Notes: generated by a model not told the origin, from the sequence alone. A stretch of 64,000 nt of DNA from JACCTH01 sp963761985 (GCA_963761985.1 CAVXIT010000003.1:248001-312000), one strand, 5' to 3'; counted from the stretch's first letter, positions 8,921 to 18,777 are shown. Numbers and translations are program-made.

Positions 8921-10033
8921 TTGGCTGGTGCTGTCGGCGGGGTTCTCGCCATCGTCTTTTTCGTAACCGCCCACGAGTTCGGCCATTTCCTCGCCGCCAA
9001 GCTGGTCGGGGTCAAGGCCACCGAGTTCTTCTTTGGCTTCGGTCCGAGAATTTGGTCCTTCAAGCGGGGCGAGACCGAATACGGCATCAAGGCGATTCCC
9101 CTCGGTGGATACGTCCGGGTGGTCGGTATGAACCCGCTGGAGGAAGTGCCCGAATCGGACCTCGGTCGCACTTATCGCGAGCAACCGTTTTGGAAAAAGA
9201 CGGTGGTGGTCTTGGCCGGCGTCGGAATGAACTTCCTCATCGCCTATCTGATGTTCGTCGGACTTCTGATGATCAATGGAGTGGGAGAGGTCACCACGAC
9301 ACTGGTCGAAGTCATCCCCACGCTCGAGGACGGAACCGAGAGCCCCGCCGCAGCCGCGGGACTGGAGGTGGGGGACAAACTGATCGCGATCAATGGGACG
9401 CCTACCCCGGATTGGACCGCGGTCGGGGAGGAGCTCTCGACTCGCCCCGGTGAAGAGATCGCCCTGACTGTCGAGCGAGACGGCGAGCTGATCGAACTAA
9501 CTCCGACTTTGGCCACGCTGGAAGACGCCGAGACGGGCGGGGAGCGAGGGTTCCTCGGCGTGGCGCCGTCGCTAATTGTGCGGAAGCTTGGGCTGTGGGA
9601 AGCCTCTGGATCAGCGGGCCGCCAGCTCGGGGAATCGGTGGCTGTGACCTTCGAAGTTCTCGGTCGAATCGTTCAGCCGGGGACCTTGGGGCGGCTGGCG
9701 GGAGTGCTGGTCGGTAACACTGACGTGCCGCCCGAAATCAGGCCGGTGAGCCCAATCGGCGTTGGCAATATCGGGAGCCAGGTCGAGGAAATCGGTTGGG
9801 CGTCGTTCTTGTTTCTGCTCGCCTCGGTCAACGTCATGCTCGGCGCGCTCAACGTGCTCCCTTTGTATCCACTCGACGGTGGCCATTTCGCCGTTGCCCT
9901 GTACGAAAAGATCACCCGGCGCGCGGTGAATGTCCGGGTGCTCATTCCGGTCGCGGCGATCGTCATCACGTTGGTCGGCTTTCTGGGATTGATCGCGATC
10001 ATCCTCGACATCGTCAATCCCATTGATCTCTAG
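8921..10033 (+). CDS. rseP: Site-2 zinc metalloprotease RseP/RasP
   Basis: 370 residues from a TTG start twelve bases after dxr. It is a membrane M50 protease: the zinc motif HEFGH at residues 18-22 lies in the first membrane segment, a PDZ domain is in the middle (AAAAGLEVGDKLIAING), and the third zinc ligand is in LYPLDGGH (about residue 318) near the C-terminal membrane segments. Such enzymes cut membrane-bound anti-sigma factors or signal-peptide remnants. The dxr-rseP-ispG order is common in actinobacteria. The last codons are part of a three-copy 16-base repeat. Confidence 0.94.
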   Translation: MAGAVGGVLAIVFFVTAHEFGHFLAAKLVGVKATEFFFGFGPRIWSFKRGETEYGIKAIPLGGYVRVVGMNPLEEVPESDLGRTYREQPFWKKTVVVLAGVGMNFLIAYLMFVGLLMINGVGEVTTTLVEVIPTLEDGTESPAAAAGLEVGDKLIAINGTPTPDWTAVGEELSTRPGEEIALTVERDGELIELTPTLATLEDAETGGERGFLGVAPSLIVRKLGLWEASGSAGRQLGESVAVTFEVLGRIVQPGTLGRLAGVLVGNTDVPPEIRPVSPIGVGNIGSQVEEIGWASFLFLLASVNVMLGALNVLPLYPLDGGHFAVALYEKITRRAVNVRVLIPVAAIVITLVGFLGLIAIILDIVNPIDL

Positions 10034-10067
10034 GCCGATTGATCTCCAGCCCCATCGACCTCTAGGC
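10021..10067. repeat. Three-copy 16-bp tandem repeat at rseP 3' end
   Basis: Three degenerate copies begin at 10021 (CATTGATCTCTAGGC), 10037 (GATTGATCTCCAGCC) and 10053 (CATCGACCTCTAGGC). The first holds the last codons and stop of rseP, the others are intergenic. The pattern suggests slippage duplication of the stop-codon region. The rest of the 109-base gap to ispG shows nothing clear. Confidence 0.75.
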
Positions 10068-10142
10068 GGCTTTAGTGCGTGGCAACGATCCACTTCGTTC
10101 CTCAAACGGCATCTATCCATACCTTCCTAACCTGGCGTCCCC

Positions 10143-11354
10143 ATGATTGAACGCCGTCCGTCACGTCAGTTGCACGTCGGCGACGTTGCAGTTGGCGGGG
10201 GAGCCCCGATATCGGTGCAGTCGATGTGCACCACTAAGACCGCCGACGTGGACGGCACCCTTGCCCAGGTCTATGCCCTCAAGGGGGCGGGCGCCGACAT
10301 CGTCCGCATTACCTGCAATGACGTCGAAGCGGCAGAAGGCCTGGCTGAGATGATGCCCCGGATGCCGGTGCCGATCATTGCCGACATCCACTACCAGTAC
10401 CGGCTGGCGCTCGCCGCGATGGAAGCGGGCGTGCAAGGTCTCCGGCTCAACCCCGGCAACATCAAGAACGAGGAGCAGATCAAGACCGTCGCCCGGGAAG
10501 CCGGGGATCGCAAGCTTCCCATCAGGGTTGGCGTCAACGCCGGGTCCCTCGACCGCGACCTCCTCCAGAAGTACGGCGGCCCGGTCCCCGAGGCCCTCGT
10601 CGAATCGGCGCAGAAGGAGATCCGCTATCTCGAGGAGGTCGACTTCTTCGACATCAAGATTTCGGTCAAGCACTCCAACGTGCCCACCATGGTCGAGTGC
10701 TATCGGTTGCTGGCCGAGGCGGTTTCGTATCCGCTTCATCTCGGGGTGACGGAGGCAGGACCACTGCCGGGCGGCTTGATCAAGTCCGTGGCGGGGATCT
10801 CAACTCTCCTCATGGAGGGCATAGGTGACACCATTCGATTCTCGCTCACGGCCGATCCGGTCGAAGAAGCAAAAGCCGGTCGCCAGCTCCTCGAGTATCT
10901 CGGTTTGCGAGAGCGCAAAGGCCTCGACCTCATCGCCTGTCCATCCTGTGGGCGCGCCGAGGTCGATGTGATCAAAGTGGCCAATGAAGCCCAACAAGCG
11001 CTCGAAGCCGAAGGGTTGGCGATCCAGGTCGCGGTCATGGGCTGCGTCGTCAATGGACCCGGTGAAGCTAGAGAGGCCGACCTCGGCATTGCCGCCGGGA
11101 GAGGGCGCGGTCATCTCTTTGTGAAGGGCCAGGTCGTGCGTGTCGTTCCCGAAGCCCAGATGGTCGAAGCCCTGGTGGAGGAAGCGAGACGTCTCGTCGA
11201 GGAAGGTGTTGAAGCCAGGCTGGCTGCGGCTGATGAAGGTGCCGCAGAGATCGCCGAGGCGATGCGAGACGAGCTGCTTCAGATCCAGGGAGACGTCAAT
11301 CGGGTCGAGATCAAGCGGCGGGCCGTGGCCGAAAAAGCCCGGGGCGAGGAATAG
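10143..11354 (+). CDS. ispG: 4-hydroxy-3-methylbut-2-en-1-yl diphosphate synthase
   Basis: 403 residues. IspG (GcpE) reduces MEcPP to HMBPP with a [4Fe-4S] cluster in the MEP pathway. The TIM-barrel part has SVQSMCTTKTADV, RLNPGNI, and GVNAGSLD. The cluster domain has the Cys ligands in ACPSCGR (about residues 267-270) and MGCVVNGPGEA (about 301). The C-terminus has a Glu/Ala-rich tail of about 50 residues. It is followed almost directly by proS. Confidence 0.96.
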   Translation: MIERRPSRQLHVGDVAVGGGAPISVQSMCTTKTADVDGTLAQVYALKGAGADIVRITCNDVEAAEGLAEMMPRMPVPIIADIHYQYRLALAAMEAGVQGLRLNPGNIKNEEQIKTVAREAGDRKLPIRVGVNAGSLDRDLLQKYGGPVPEALVESAQKEIRYLEEVDFFDIKISVKHSNVPTMVECYRLLAEAVSYPLHLGVTEAGPLPGGLIKSVAGISTLLMEGIGDTIRFSLTADPVEEAKAGRQLLEYLGLRERKGLDLIACPSCGRAEVDVIKVANEAQQALEAEGLAIQVAVMGCVVNGPGEAREADLGIAAGRGRGHLFVKGQVVRVVPEAQMVEALVEEARRLVEEGVEARLAAADEGAAEIAEAMRDELLQIQGDVNRVEIKRRAVAEKARGEE

Positions 11355-11357
11355 TTG

Positions 11358-13058
11358 ATGCGCTGGAACCGGGCGTTCATCCCCACCCTGCGCGACGATC
11401 CGGCTGAAGCTGAAGCGGTCTCCCATCGCCTCCTGGTGAGGGGCGGTTTCGTTCGCCAGTTGAGCGCCGGCCACTACTCGATGCTGCCTTTGGGGCAGCG
11501 GGTGCGGGCCAAGATCGACGCCATCATCCGCTCGGAGATGGACGCCATCGGCGGACAGCAGTTTCACCTGCCGGCGCTTCATCCCGGCGAGATCTGGAAA
11601 CGGTCGGGCCGTTGGGAGATCATGGGGGAGGAGCTCTTTCGACTCGTAGACCGAAAGGGAGTCGACAACGCCCTCGGGATGACGCATGAGGAGGTGTTTG
11701 CGATTCTCGCCTCCGAACTGCGCTCCTACCGCCAGCTCCCGCAGATCTGGTACCAGATCCAGACGAAGTTCCGCGACGAACCCCGGCCGAAGTCCGGCGT
11801 CCTCCGGGTGCGCGAGTTCACGATGAAGGATTCCTACTCCCTCGACCTCGATTACGACGGTCTGGACCATGCCTTCGATCTTCATCACGGTGCGTACCGA
11901 CGCATCTTTGGACGGATGGGACTCGACGCCGTCGACGTCGAGGCGTCGTCGGGGGCGATGGGTGGGACGAGGTCGGTGGAGTTCATGATCGCCAGCCCGG
12001 CCGGCGAAGACTGGATCGTCACCTGCACGAGCTGCGACTACCGCTCCAATCTGGAGCGGGCGGTATCCGCCTTGCCGGCGATCGACGACCCGGCCGAGTC
12101 GACTTTGGAACGGCTGGCGACTCCGGGCATTCGGACCATCGCCGCCCTGGCGAAAGGCTTTCCCGATGTCGCGGCGCCTGACCGCCAGATCAAGACGCTG
12201 GTCTACATGCTGGGAGACGAGCTCACCCTGGTGTTGGTGCGTGGCGACCACGAGCTGCTCGAACAGAAGCTCATCGACGCCACCGGCGTAGCCAACATCC
12301 GTCCGGCCGAGCCCGAGGAGATCAAGGCAGCCCTAGGGGCGATGCCCGGAAGCCTGGGGGCGGTGGGTGTAAGCGATCTTTCCATCATCGCCGATTCCGA
12401 GCTCGAGGACCGCAAAGGAATGGTGACCGGCGCGAACGAAGACGACTGGCACTACTCGGGGGTAGACGTTTCCCGCGACGTCAAGGTCGGGCGCTGGGCA
12501 AGCCTTCGCACCGTGCGGGCGGGTGAGGCCTGCGTGCGTTGCGGCTCGCCGCTAGAGATCTGGAAAGGCATCGAGGTCGGGCACATCTTCAAACTCGGCA
12601 CCAAGTATTCCGAAGTGATGGAAGCGCTGGTCCAAGACGAAGCCGGGGTCTCGCACCCGATCGTGATGGGCTCTTATGGGATCGGGCTCGAGCGAGGGAT
12701 GGCGGCCGTGGTCGAGGCCAACCACGACGAGAAGGGAATCATCTGGCCGCAGTCAGTTGCCCCTTACGTTGTCGTGGTAACTGTTTTACGGACCGACGAT
12801 CCCGACACCATGGCTGCCGGTGAGGCCCTCTATGAGGAGCTGCGCAACCTCGGAATCGACGTGCTCCTCGACGACCGTCTCGAACGGCCAGGGGTGAAAT
12901 TTGCCGACGCCGAGCTGATCGGAATTCCGTTCCGACTAACCGTTGGCCCCAAAGGCGTCGCCGCCGAAACCATCGAGCTAACCAGCCGGCGCGACCTGCA
13001 AACCGAGGAAGTCAAACGCTCCGAGATTGTCGAGCGCCTGCGCGAGCTAGTCGATTAG
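11358..13058 (+). CDS. proS: Prolyl-tRNA synthetase, bacterial type
   Basis: 566 residues from ATG 11358; a TTG directly in front would add one residue. Class II synthetase charging tRNA-Pro. Motif 2 (QIQTKFRDEPRPKSGVLRVREF) and motif 3 (GSYGIGLERGMAAVVE) are clear, separated by the INS editing domain that hydrolyses Ala-tRNA-Pro (about residues 225-390), and followed by an anticodon-binding domain. The last 12 bases overlap the convergent fdhD. Confidence 0.96.
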   Translation: MRWNRAFIPTLRDDPAEAEAVSHRLLVRGGFVRQLSAGHYSMLPLGQRVRAKIDAIIRSEMDAIGGQQFHLPALHPGEIWKRSGRWEIMGEELFRLVDRKGVDNALGMTHEEVFAILASELRSYRQLPQIWYQIQTKFRDEPRPKSGVLRVREFTMKDSYSLDLDYDGLDHAFDLHHGAYRRIFGRMGLDAVDVEASSGAMGGTRSVEFMIASPAGEDWIVTCTSCDYRSNLERAVSALPAIDDPAESTLERLATPGIRTIAALAKGFPDVAAPDRQIKTLVYMLGDELTLVLVRGDHELLEQKLIDATGVANIRPAEPEEIKAALGAMPGSLGAVGVSDLSIIADSELEDRKGMVTGANEDDWHYSGVDVSRDVKVGRWASLRTVRAGEACVRCGSPLEIWKGIEVGHIFKLGTKYSEVMEALVQDEAGVSHPIVMGSYGIGLERGMAAVVEANHDEKGIIWPQSVAPYVVVVTVLRTDDPDTMAAGEALYEELRNLGIDVLLDDRLERPGVKFADAELIGIPFRLTVGPKGVAAETIELTSRRDLQTEEVKRSEIVERLRELVD

Positions 13059-13829
13059 CCGTCCGGTGTCGTTGTAGACCACCAGGCTCTCGTCGCGAAC
13101 GAAACCACAGAGGGTCATGCCCAAGTCGGTGGCGAGATCGACTGCGAGCGACGTTGCTGCCGAGACCCCGAGCACGACAGGGATGCCAACCACCGCCGCT
13201 TTCTGGGTGATCTCGAAGGAGATTCGCCCAGAGACCATGAGGATCACTTCGCCCAGCGGCCAGCGCTGGGTCGCCAGGAGACCGATCGCCTTGTCCACTG
13301 CGTTGTGCCTTCCGACGTCCTCGGCAGTAGCCAGAAGGTCACCATTCGGGTTGAAGATCGCGGCTCCATGCAACCCGCCGGTGGCGTCGAACACGGTTTG
13401 TGCCTCTCGCAGTTTGCCCGGCAATTGGCCGACCAAACTTCGCGTGATCGAGGGGCCGGCAGGCAAAACGCGTGCGGTGATGCGGACTGCGTCGATCGAG
13501 GCTTTGCCACAAACCCCACAGCTAGAGGTCGTATAGGAGTTGCGGCGGAATTGCTCGGGGTCGATAGTGACCCCTTCGGCTGGAATCAAGAGATAGCGGT
13601 CACCATCGCCGAGGTCCTCAACCCGGTCGATTTCCTCAGGGCCGAAGACGATCCCCTCAGTGAGGGCAAAGCCGACGACGAGCTCGGGCTCCAATCCAGG
13701 AGTTCGCATCAACACTGCCAGGGGGACTGTTCCGAGCCGTATCTCCATGGGCTCTTCCACGGCGAGTACGTCTGTGGTCGTGACGCCGCCGGGCCATCTC
13801 ACGACGGAGCGCTCGGCCTCAGACTTCAT
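13047..13829 (-). CDS. fdhD: Formate dehydrogenase accessory sulfurtransferase FdhD
   Basis: 260 residues from the ATG at 13829; an upstream in-frame ATG at 13862 would overlap the serC start codon. FdhD carries sulfur from a cysteine desulfurase to the molybdenum or tungsten cofactor of formate dehydrogenase. The catalytic pair is C104/C107 in SSCGVCGKAS, and the conserved EDVGRHNAVDK and MVSGRISFE segments are present. No formate dehydrogenase is in the window. It is convergent with proS and divergent from serC. Confidence 0.93.
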   Translation of the reverse strand: MKSEAERSVVRWPGGVTTTDVLAVEEPMEIRLGTVPLAVLMRTPGLEPELVVGFALTEGIVFGPEEIDRVEDLGDGDRYLLIPAEGVTIDPEQFRRNSYTTSSCGVCGKASIDAVRITARVLPAGPSITRSLVGQLPGKLREAQTVFDATGGLHGAAIFNPNGDLLATAEDVGRHNAVDKAIGLLATQRWPLGEVILMVSGRISFEITQKAAVVGIPVVLGVSAATSLAVDLATDLGMTLCGFVRDESLVVYNDTGRLID

Positions 13830-13860
13830 AACAACATGTATACCGCCTACCGTTGCCGGC

Positions 13861-14946
13861 ATGCGAGCTCACAACTTCGGCGCGGGCCCTTGCACGCTGC
13901 CGCTGTCTGTCCTTGAGGAGGTACAAGCCGAGTTTGTCGACTTCGCCGGAACTGGCATGTCGCTCATCGAGCTCTCGCATCGCAGCGCGGAATACGAAGC
14001 GGTCCACAACGAGGCTTTGACTCTTGCCCGCGAGGTCGGGGAAGCCCCTGAGGACTTCGAGGTGCTCTTCATCCAGGGTGGCGCCACGCTCCAGTTCGCG
14101 ATGGTCGCGATGAATCTTCTCCACCCGGAAGAAGAAGCCGGCTACGTCGTTTCTGGCTCGTGGGGAGCAAGAGCTCTTGAGGACGCGACTCCGCATGGTC
14201 GGGTGTATTCCGCTTGGGATGGCAGGGAGTCGGAATACACGACGATGCCGCAGCCGGATGAGATCGCGCTCAAGCCGAATAGTCGGTATCTCCACGTCAC
14301 CTCGAACGAGACGATCGGCGGCATCCGCATGATCGACTTTCCTGACCTGGGCCTTCCCCTGGTGGGTGATATGTCGAGCGATTATCTGTCCCGCCCGATT
14401 GATTGGCGACTCTTTGATCTCGTCTACGGCGGAGTCCAAAAGAACCTCGCACCCGCGGGTATGGCGGTGGTCTATGTGCGCAGATCGGCGCTTGAGAATG
14501 CTCGTACCGACGTGGGCTCGTTCCTGCGCTACGCCTGGCACGCCGAAACCAAGTCGCTCGGTCACACCCCACCCATGTTTCCGATCTATCTCATGGGCAA
14601 GGTGTTGCGGATGATGAAAGCTGGGGGAGGCGTCGAACAGCTCGAGCGCCAATCCGCCGCCAAAGCTGCAGCGTTATACAACGTCATCGATGTTTCCGAC
14701 GGTTTCTATACGAACCCCGTCGAGCCAACCGTACGTTCCCAAATGAACGTCGTATTTCGACTTCCGGATGAGAACCTGGAAGCGCAATTCGTGAAAGAGG
14801 CCACCGCCCTGGACATGATTGGTCTCAAGGGGCATCGGAGCGTCGGTGGCTGCCGGGCGAGCCTCTACGCCGCCCTTCCGTTCGAGTCGGTGGAGATGCT
14901 GGCGGAATTTATGGTCGACTTCGCCGATCGGAACCGAAGCCGGTAG
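13861..14946 (+). CDS. serC: Phosphoserine aminotransferase
   Basis: 361 residues, a PLP-dependent class V aminotransferase that converts 3-phosphohydroxypyruvate to phosphoserine with glutamate in serine synthesis. Motifs: NFGAGPCTLP at the N-terminus, IELSHRS, FIQGGATLQFA, and the PLP lysine K194 in YGGVQKNLAPAG. The in-frame extension back to 13660 runs through the opposite-strand fdhD and is rejected. The 31-base gap to fdhD must hold both promoters; short or leaderless transcripts are likely. Confidence 0.95.
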   Translation: MRAHNFGAGPCTLPLSVLEEVQAEFVDFAGTGMSLIELSHRSAEYEAVHNEALTLAREVGEAPEDFEVLFIQGGATLQFAMVAMNLLHPEEEAGYVVSGSWGARALEDATPHGRVYSAWDGRESEYTTMPQPDEIALKPNSRYLHVTSNETIGGIRMIDFPDLGLPLVGDMSSDYLSRPIDWRLFDLVYGGVQKNLAPAGMAVVYVRRSALENARTDVGSFLRYAWHAETKSLGHTPPMFPIYLMGKVLRMMKAGGGVEQLERQSAAKAAALYNVIDVSDGFYTNPVEPTVRSQMNVVFRLPDENLEAQFVKEATALDMIGLKGHRSVGGCRASLYAALPFESVEMLAEFMVDFADRNRSR

Positions 14947-14960
14947 ATGGCACCGGCGGC

Positions 14961-14966
14961 TATAAT
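14961..14966 (+). promoter_or_regulatory. Candidate promoter -10 (TATAAT) of the rimP-nusA-infB operon
   Basis: A perfect TATAAT sits 15 bases after the serC stop, inside a small palindrome (GGCGG at 14955-14959 and CCGCC at 14968-14972). No clear -35 is visible. A start near 14973 would make a leader that meets the terminator hairpin about 25 bases later. Confidence 0.5.
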
Positions 14967-14995
14967 TCCGCCGCCAAGTTAAGGACGCTGTCAGG

Positions 14996-15023
14996 AAGGT
15001 GGGCGCCCTGCCCACCTTTTTCT
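14996..15023 (+). terminator. Intrinsic terminator between serC and rimP, possible attenuator
   Basis: A nine-base-pair stem AAGGTGGGC/GCCCACCTT (14996-15004 and 15010-15018) with a five-base loop is followed by TTTTTCTT. It could end serC transcription. Because a TATAAT lies 30 bases upstream, it could also attenuate rimP-nusA-infB transcription. Confidence 0.85.
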
Positions 15024-15054
15024 TGTCACGTTTGAAGCACGTTTTGAGGACCTT

Positions 15055-15564
15055 TTGCAGGAGATGACGACAATTAATCAAGGGTTTGGCGATCAACGTC
15101 TCGCGTCGATCTGGGATGTCATCGAGACATATCTCGGCGCCGAGCAAATCGAGCTCGATGACCTCGAACTCGTCGGTCGCGGGCGCGCCCAGACCTTGAG
15201 GATCCAGGTCGACGGCGAGAAGTTGGACCTTGACCGGATCTCGGAGCTGTCGAGAGGGCTGTCCCGGCTACTCGACTCGCTGGAAGGTGCGCCTTTGGAC
15301 GGCCCTTATCAGCTGGAGGTGAGTTCACCCGGTCTCGAGCGCAAACTGACTCGCCCGCGCCACTATCAAAAGTCGATCGGTCGAGAAGTTGTGATCAAGA
15401 CCAGCGATGGTCAACGACGCGGGCTGATCGAATCGGCTGATGACGACAGCTTCAACCTGATCGAAGGGGAAAGCACGTCAGCCGTGCCTTACCGCCAGGT
15501 GGTTTCAGCCCGGACCGTGTTCACCTGGGAGAAACCGCCCAAGCCCGGTCAGAGGAGCAATTGA
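15055..15564 (+). CDS. rimP: Ribosome maturation factor RimP
   Basis: 169 residues if started at TTG 15055, which has GAGGA four bases upstream; ATG 15064 would give 166. RimP helps assemble the 30S subunit. Both family domains are visible: the N-terminal domain (LELVGRGRAQTLRIQVDG, LSRGLSRLLD, YQLEVSSPGLERKL) and the C-terminal Sm-like barrel. It starts the conserved rimP-nusA-infB-rbfA-truB cluster and is one base from nusA. Confidence 0.93.
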   Translation: MQEMTTINQGFGDQRLASIWDVIETYLGAEQIELDDLELVGRGRAQTLRIQVDGEKLDLDRISELSRGLSRLLDSLEGAPLDGPYQLEVSSPGLERKLTRPRHYQKSIGREVVIKTSDGQRRGLIESADDDSFNLIEGESTSAVPYRQVVSARTVFTWEKPPKPGQRSN

Positions 15565-16762
15565 ATGATGAAAATCGATGCCACGGTCATGGAGGCCCTG
15601 GAGATGCTGGGCCGCGAGCGTGGGGTGTCTGTCGACGCCATTCTTGATGCCCTCGCCAATGCGCTGGTATCCGCCTACAAGCGCAGCCCGGGAGCGGCCG
15701 AAGAGGCCAGGGTCACCATCGATCCCGATACCGGCGATATCACCGTGTACGCCCAAGATCTCGACGACGACGGGAATGTGACCAAAGAGTGGGAAGACAC
15801 TCCGGACGACTTCGGGCGCATCGCGGCCCAAACAGCCAAGCAAGTGATACAGCAGCGTCTCCGCGATGCCAAGCGCGAGCAAGTTTTCGATGTTTACGCG
15901 GGTCGTGAAGGCGATCTCGTCACCGCGATCGTGCAGCAGGTCGACGGCCGGTTCACGATCCTCGATCTGGGTGATGCCGAAGCCATCCTCCCGGGGTCAG
16001 AGCGAATTCCGTACGAGCGGCTTGATCGGGGCAACCGGGTCAAGGCGTTGATTCTCGAGGTTCGGAACGAGACCAAAGGCCCTCAGATCGTTGTCAGCCG
16101 GAGCCACCCCGACCTGGTTCGCCGCCTGCTCGAGCTAGAGGTACCGGAGTTAGCCGATGGCACCGTCGAACTCGTCGCCATTGCTCGCGAACCCGGGCAC
16201 CGGACCAAAATTGCAGTCGTATCCCACGATCCCAACGTCGACCCCAAGGGTGCATGTGTGGGTGCTCGCGGGTCGCGTGTAAGGCAAGTCGTCAACGAGT
16301 TGCGAGGCGAGAAGGTCGACGTCGTTCAGTGGCGTGAGAACACCGCCCAATTCATCGCCGAGGCTCTCGGCCCAGCCAAGGTCAAAGAGGTAAAGGTCGA
16401 CGAGGAAGCGAAGGTGGCCGAGGTCATTGTCAGCGATCATCAGCTATCGCTGGCCATCGGCAAAGAGGGCCAGAACGCCCGCCTCGCCGCCCGTCTGTCG
16501 GGATACAAAGTTGATATCCGCTCCGATCATGTTCCAGAACCCGCGCCCGTCGTGGCGCCCGAGGTGAAGGAACCAGAGGTCGAGGAGCCCACTCCTGAAC
16601 CTGACCGAGCCTGAATCTGGCGAGCTTGCGTTGGAAAACGCCCAAGCAGAGGCTGTCGATCCCATCGGCGACGAGCCCGTAGGCGATGAGCTGGCCGCAG
16701 TTGCGGCCGAGGCGACTGGAGACGGTCAGCCAGAGGAGCGTTCCACCGCGGAGGCCGAATAG
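15565..16762 (+). CDS. nusA: Transcription termination/antitermination factor NusA, apparent frameshift near 16605
   Basis: NusA binds RNA polymerase and modulates pausing, termination and antitermination. N-terminal domain about residues 1-125, S1 domain about 130-200, and two KH domains, with the signature DPKGACVGARGSRV and LSLAIGKEGQNARLAA. The frame as given stops at 16614 after 349 residues, within an acidic Pro/Glu tail. The next frame continues the acidic tail (PESGELALENAQAEA and onward) to a TAG at 16760-16762, directly before infB. Removing one C at 16605-16606 joins them. No ylxR gene follows, unlike many actinobacteria. Confidence 0.9.
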
Positions 16763-18749
16763 ATGGCCAAGATGCGCGTTTACGAGCTCGCGCGTGAGCT
16801 TGCGCTCGAATCCAAGGATCTGATCGAGCAGGCTCACAATCTGGGCATCGAGGTGAAGACCGCCTCATCGAGCATCGAGGAGAGCGATGCCGACCTGATC
16901 CGCCTGGCCATCACGGAAGCCACGGCCCCTGTCACCGAGCCCGAGCCGGAGCCGGTAGCCCGTGCCGGAACCCGAGGCCGAGCGCGAAGTCAGGTTGGTC
17001 TCGGTCCCGGCCAATCCTTCCGTGGCCGAGGTCGCTGAGGCCCTGGGTCAGACGCCGGGCGCAATCGTGCGGGCTCTCGTCGGGCGGGGCGTCCTGGCCG
17101 GTGTTGGTGGTCCAATGCCGCTCGACCACCTGGACGGCATCGCCGAACAGTTCGGAGCGATAGTCGAGGTGGAAGCACCGCCGCCCCCACCCCCCAAGAC
17201 CGCACCGCGTCTTTCATTTGATGACGCTCCCGAGAACCTTGCCCCCAGGCCCCCGGTGGTCACGATCATGGGGCATGTCGACCACGGGAAGACCACGTTG
17301 CTTGACACCATTCGCAAGTCAAACGTCGTCGCTGGAGAACAGGGTGGGATCACCCAGCACATCGGCGCCTATCAGGTGACGGTCGGCGGACGCCTGATCA
17401 CCTTTATCGACACGCCTGGCCACGAGGCCTTCACCGCGCTTCGTGCTCGTGGCGCCAACATCACCGACATTGTCGTTCTGGTGGTCGCCGCTAACGATGG
17501 AGTCATGCCACAAACCATCGAAGCGATCAGCCACGCTCGAGCAGCCGGGGTAAAGCTGGTCGTCGCCATCAATAAGGTCGACCTGCCCGGGGCCGACCCG
17601 ATCCGGGTGCGCACCATGCTTACCGAGCATGAGGTCATTACCGAGGATCTGGGCGGTGACATCCCCGCCGTTGAGGTTTCCGCCCTCACCGGGCAAGGAG
17701 TCGACAACCTGCTCGAGCTGATCGACCTCATCGCGCAGCTCGAGGACTTTCGCGCCAATCCCCAACCCGCAGCTTCGGGAGTTGTCATTGAGGCTCAACT
17801 CGATCCGGGCATGGGCCCAACTGCGACGGTGATCGTCCAGCGCGGGACTTTGCGAACGGGAGACGCCTTTGTCGCCGGCCAGACCTCGGGGCGGGTGCGC
17901 GCCATGATGGATTGGGCGGGGAACCGTGAGAAGGTGGCCCCGCCTTCGACGCCCGCCCTGATCATGGGTTGGGACGAGATTCCGGTCGCCGGAGACAATT
18001 TCGAGGTATTGACCACCGAACGCGAAGCTCGGGCACGGGCACAGGATCGGGCAGATGAATTTCGCGACGCCTCGTTCAGCACTCCGGCCACCGCTCGGGA
18101 GCGTCTTGCCAACCTGCTGGAGCAGCTGCGGGCCGAAGAAGCCGAGCTCCGCATAGTCCTCAAAGCAGATGCCCACGGTTCGCTCGAGGCCCTTCGTGAA
18201 TCCCTTGCGAAGATCAAGCGCGAGGGTGGGCGAATCGAGATCATGCACGGGGCGATCGGCGGCATCAACGAAAACGACGTCAAGCTGGCCGAGGTCACCG
18301 AGGCGGTCGTGATCGGTTTCAACGTCCGCCCCGACGGCAAGACCCGGCGGCTCGCCGAGTCCAAGGGAATCGAGATTCGTACCTACGGGATTATCTACGA
18401 GTTGCTCGAAGAGATCGAGGCGATGCTCGTTGGCCGGCTGGCACCCGACGAGGTCGAGGCCGTCCTCGGAACTGCCGAGGTGCGGGCGCTGTTCAAGGTG
18501 CCGCGACTCGGAAACATCGCGGGTTGCTACGTCACCGAAGGCGAGATCGTGCGCAATGCCAAGGCACGTTTGCTTCGAGACGGAGTTGTGGTCTTCGACG
18601 GGGTGATTGGTTCATTGCGGCGCTTCAAGGACGATGTCCGCAGCGTTGCCGCCGGCTTCGAGTGCGGGATCGGCCTGGCTGGCTACAACGACGTCAAAGA
18701 AGGCGACAGCATCGAGGCCTATCAGGTCAACGAAGTCGCCCGCGTTTGA
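16763..18749 (+). CDS. infB: Translation initiation factor IF-2, apparent frameshift near 16959
   Basis: IF-2 brings initiator tRNA to the ribosome. The ATG at 16763 opens the IF2-N domain (MRVYELARELALESKDLIEQ); after about 65 residues the reading moves by one base near CCC 16959-16961 into the frame holding the second N-terminal domain and the GTPase (GHVDHGKTTLLD, DTPGHEAF, NKVD), then domains II-IV. The joined protein is about 661 residues, so its linker is much shorter than in most actinobacteria. Removing one C gives continuous VAVPEPEAER. TAG of nusA directly precedes the ATG. Confidence 0.92.
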
Positions 18750-18777
18750 CCCGTCGTTAGTAAGCGAGAATGCCGGG

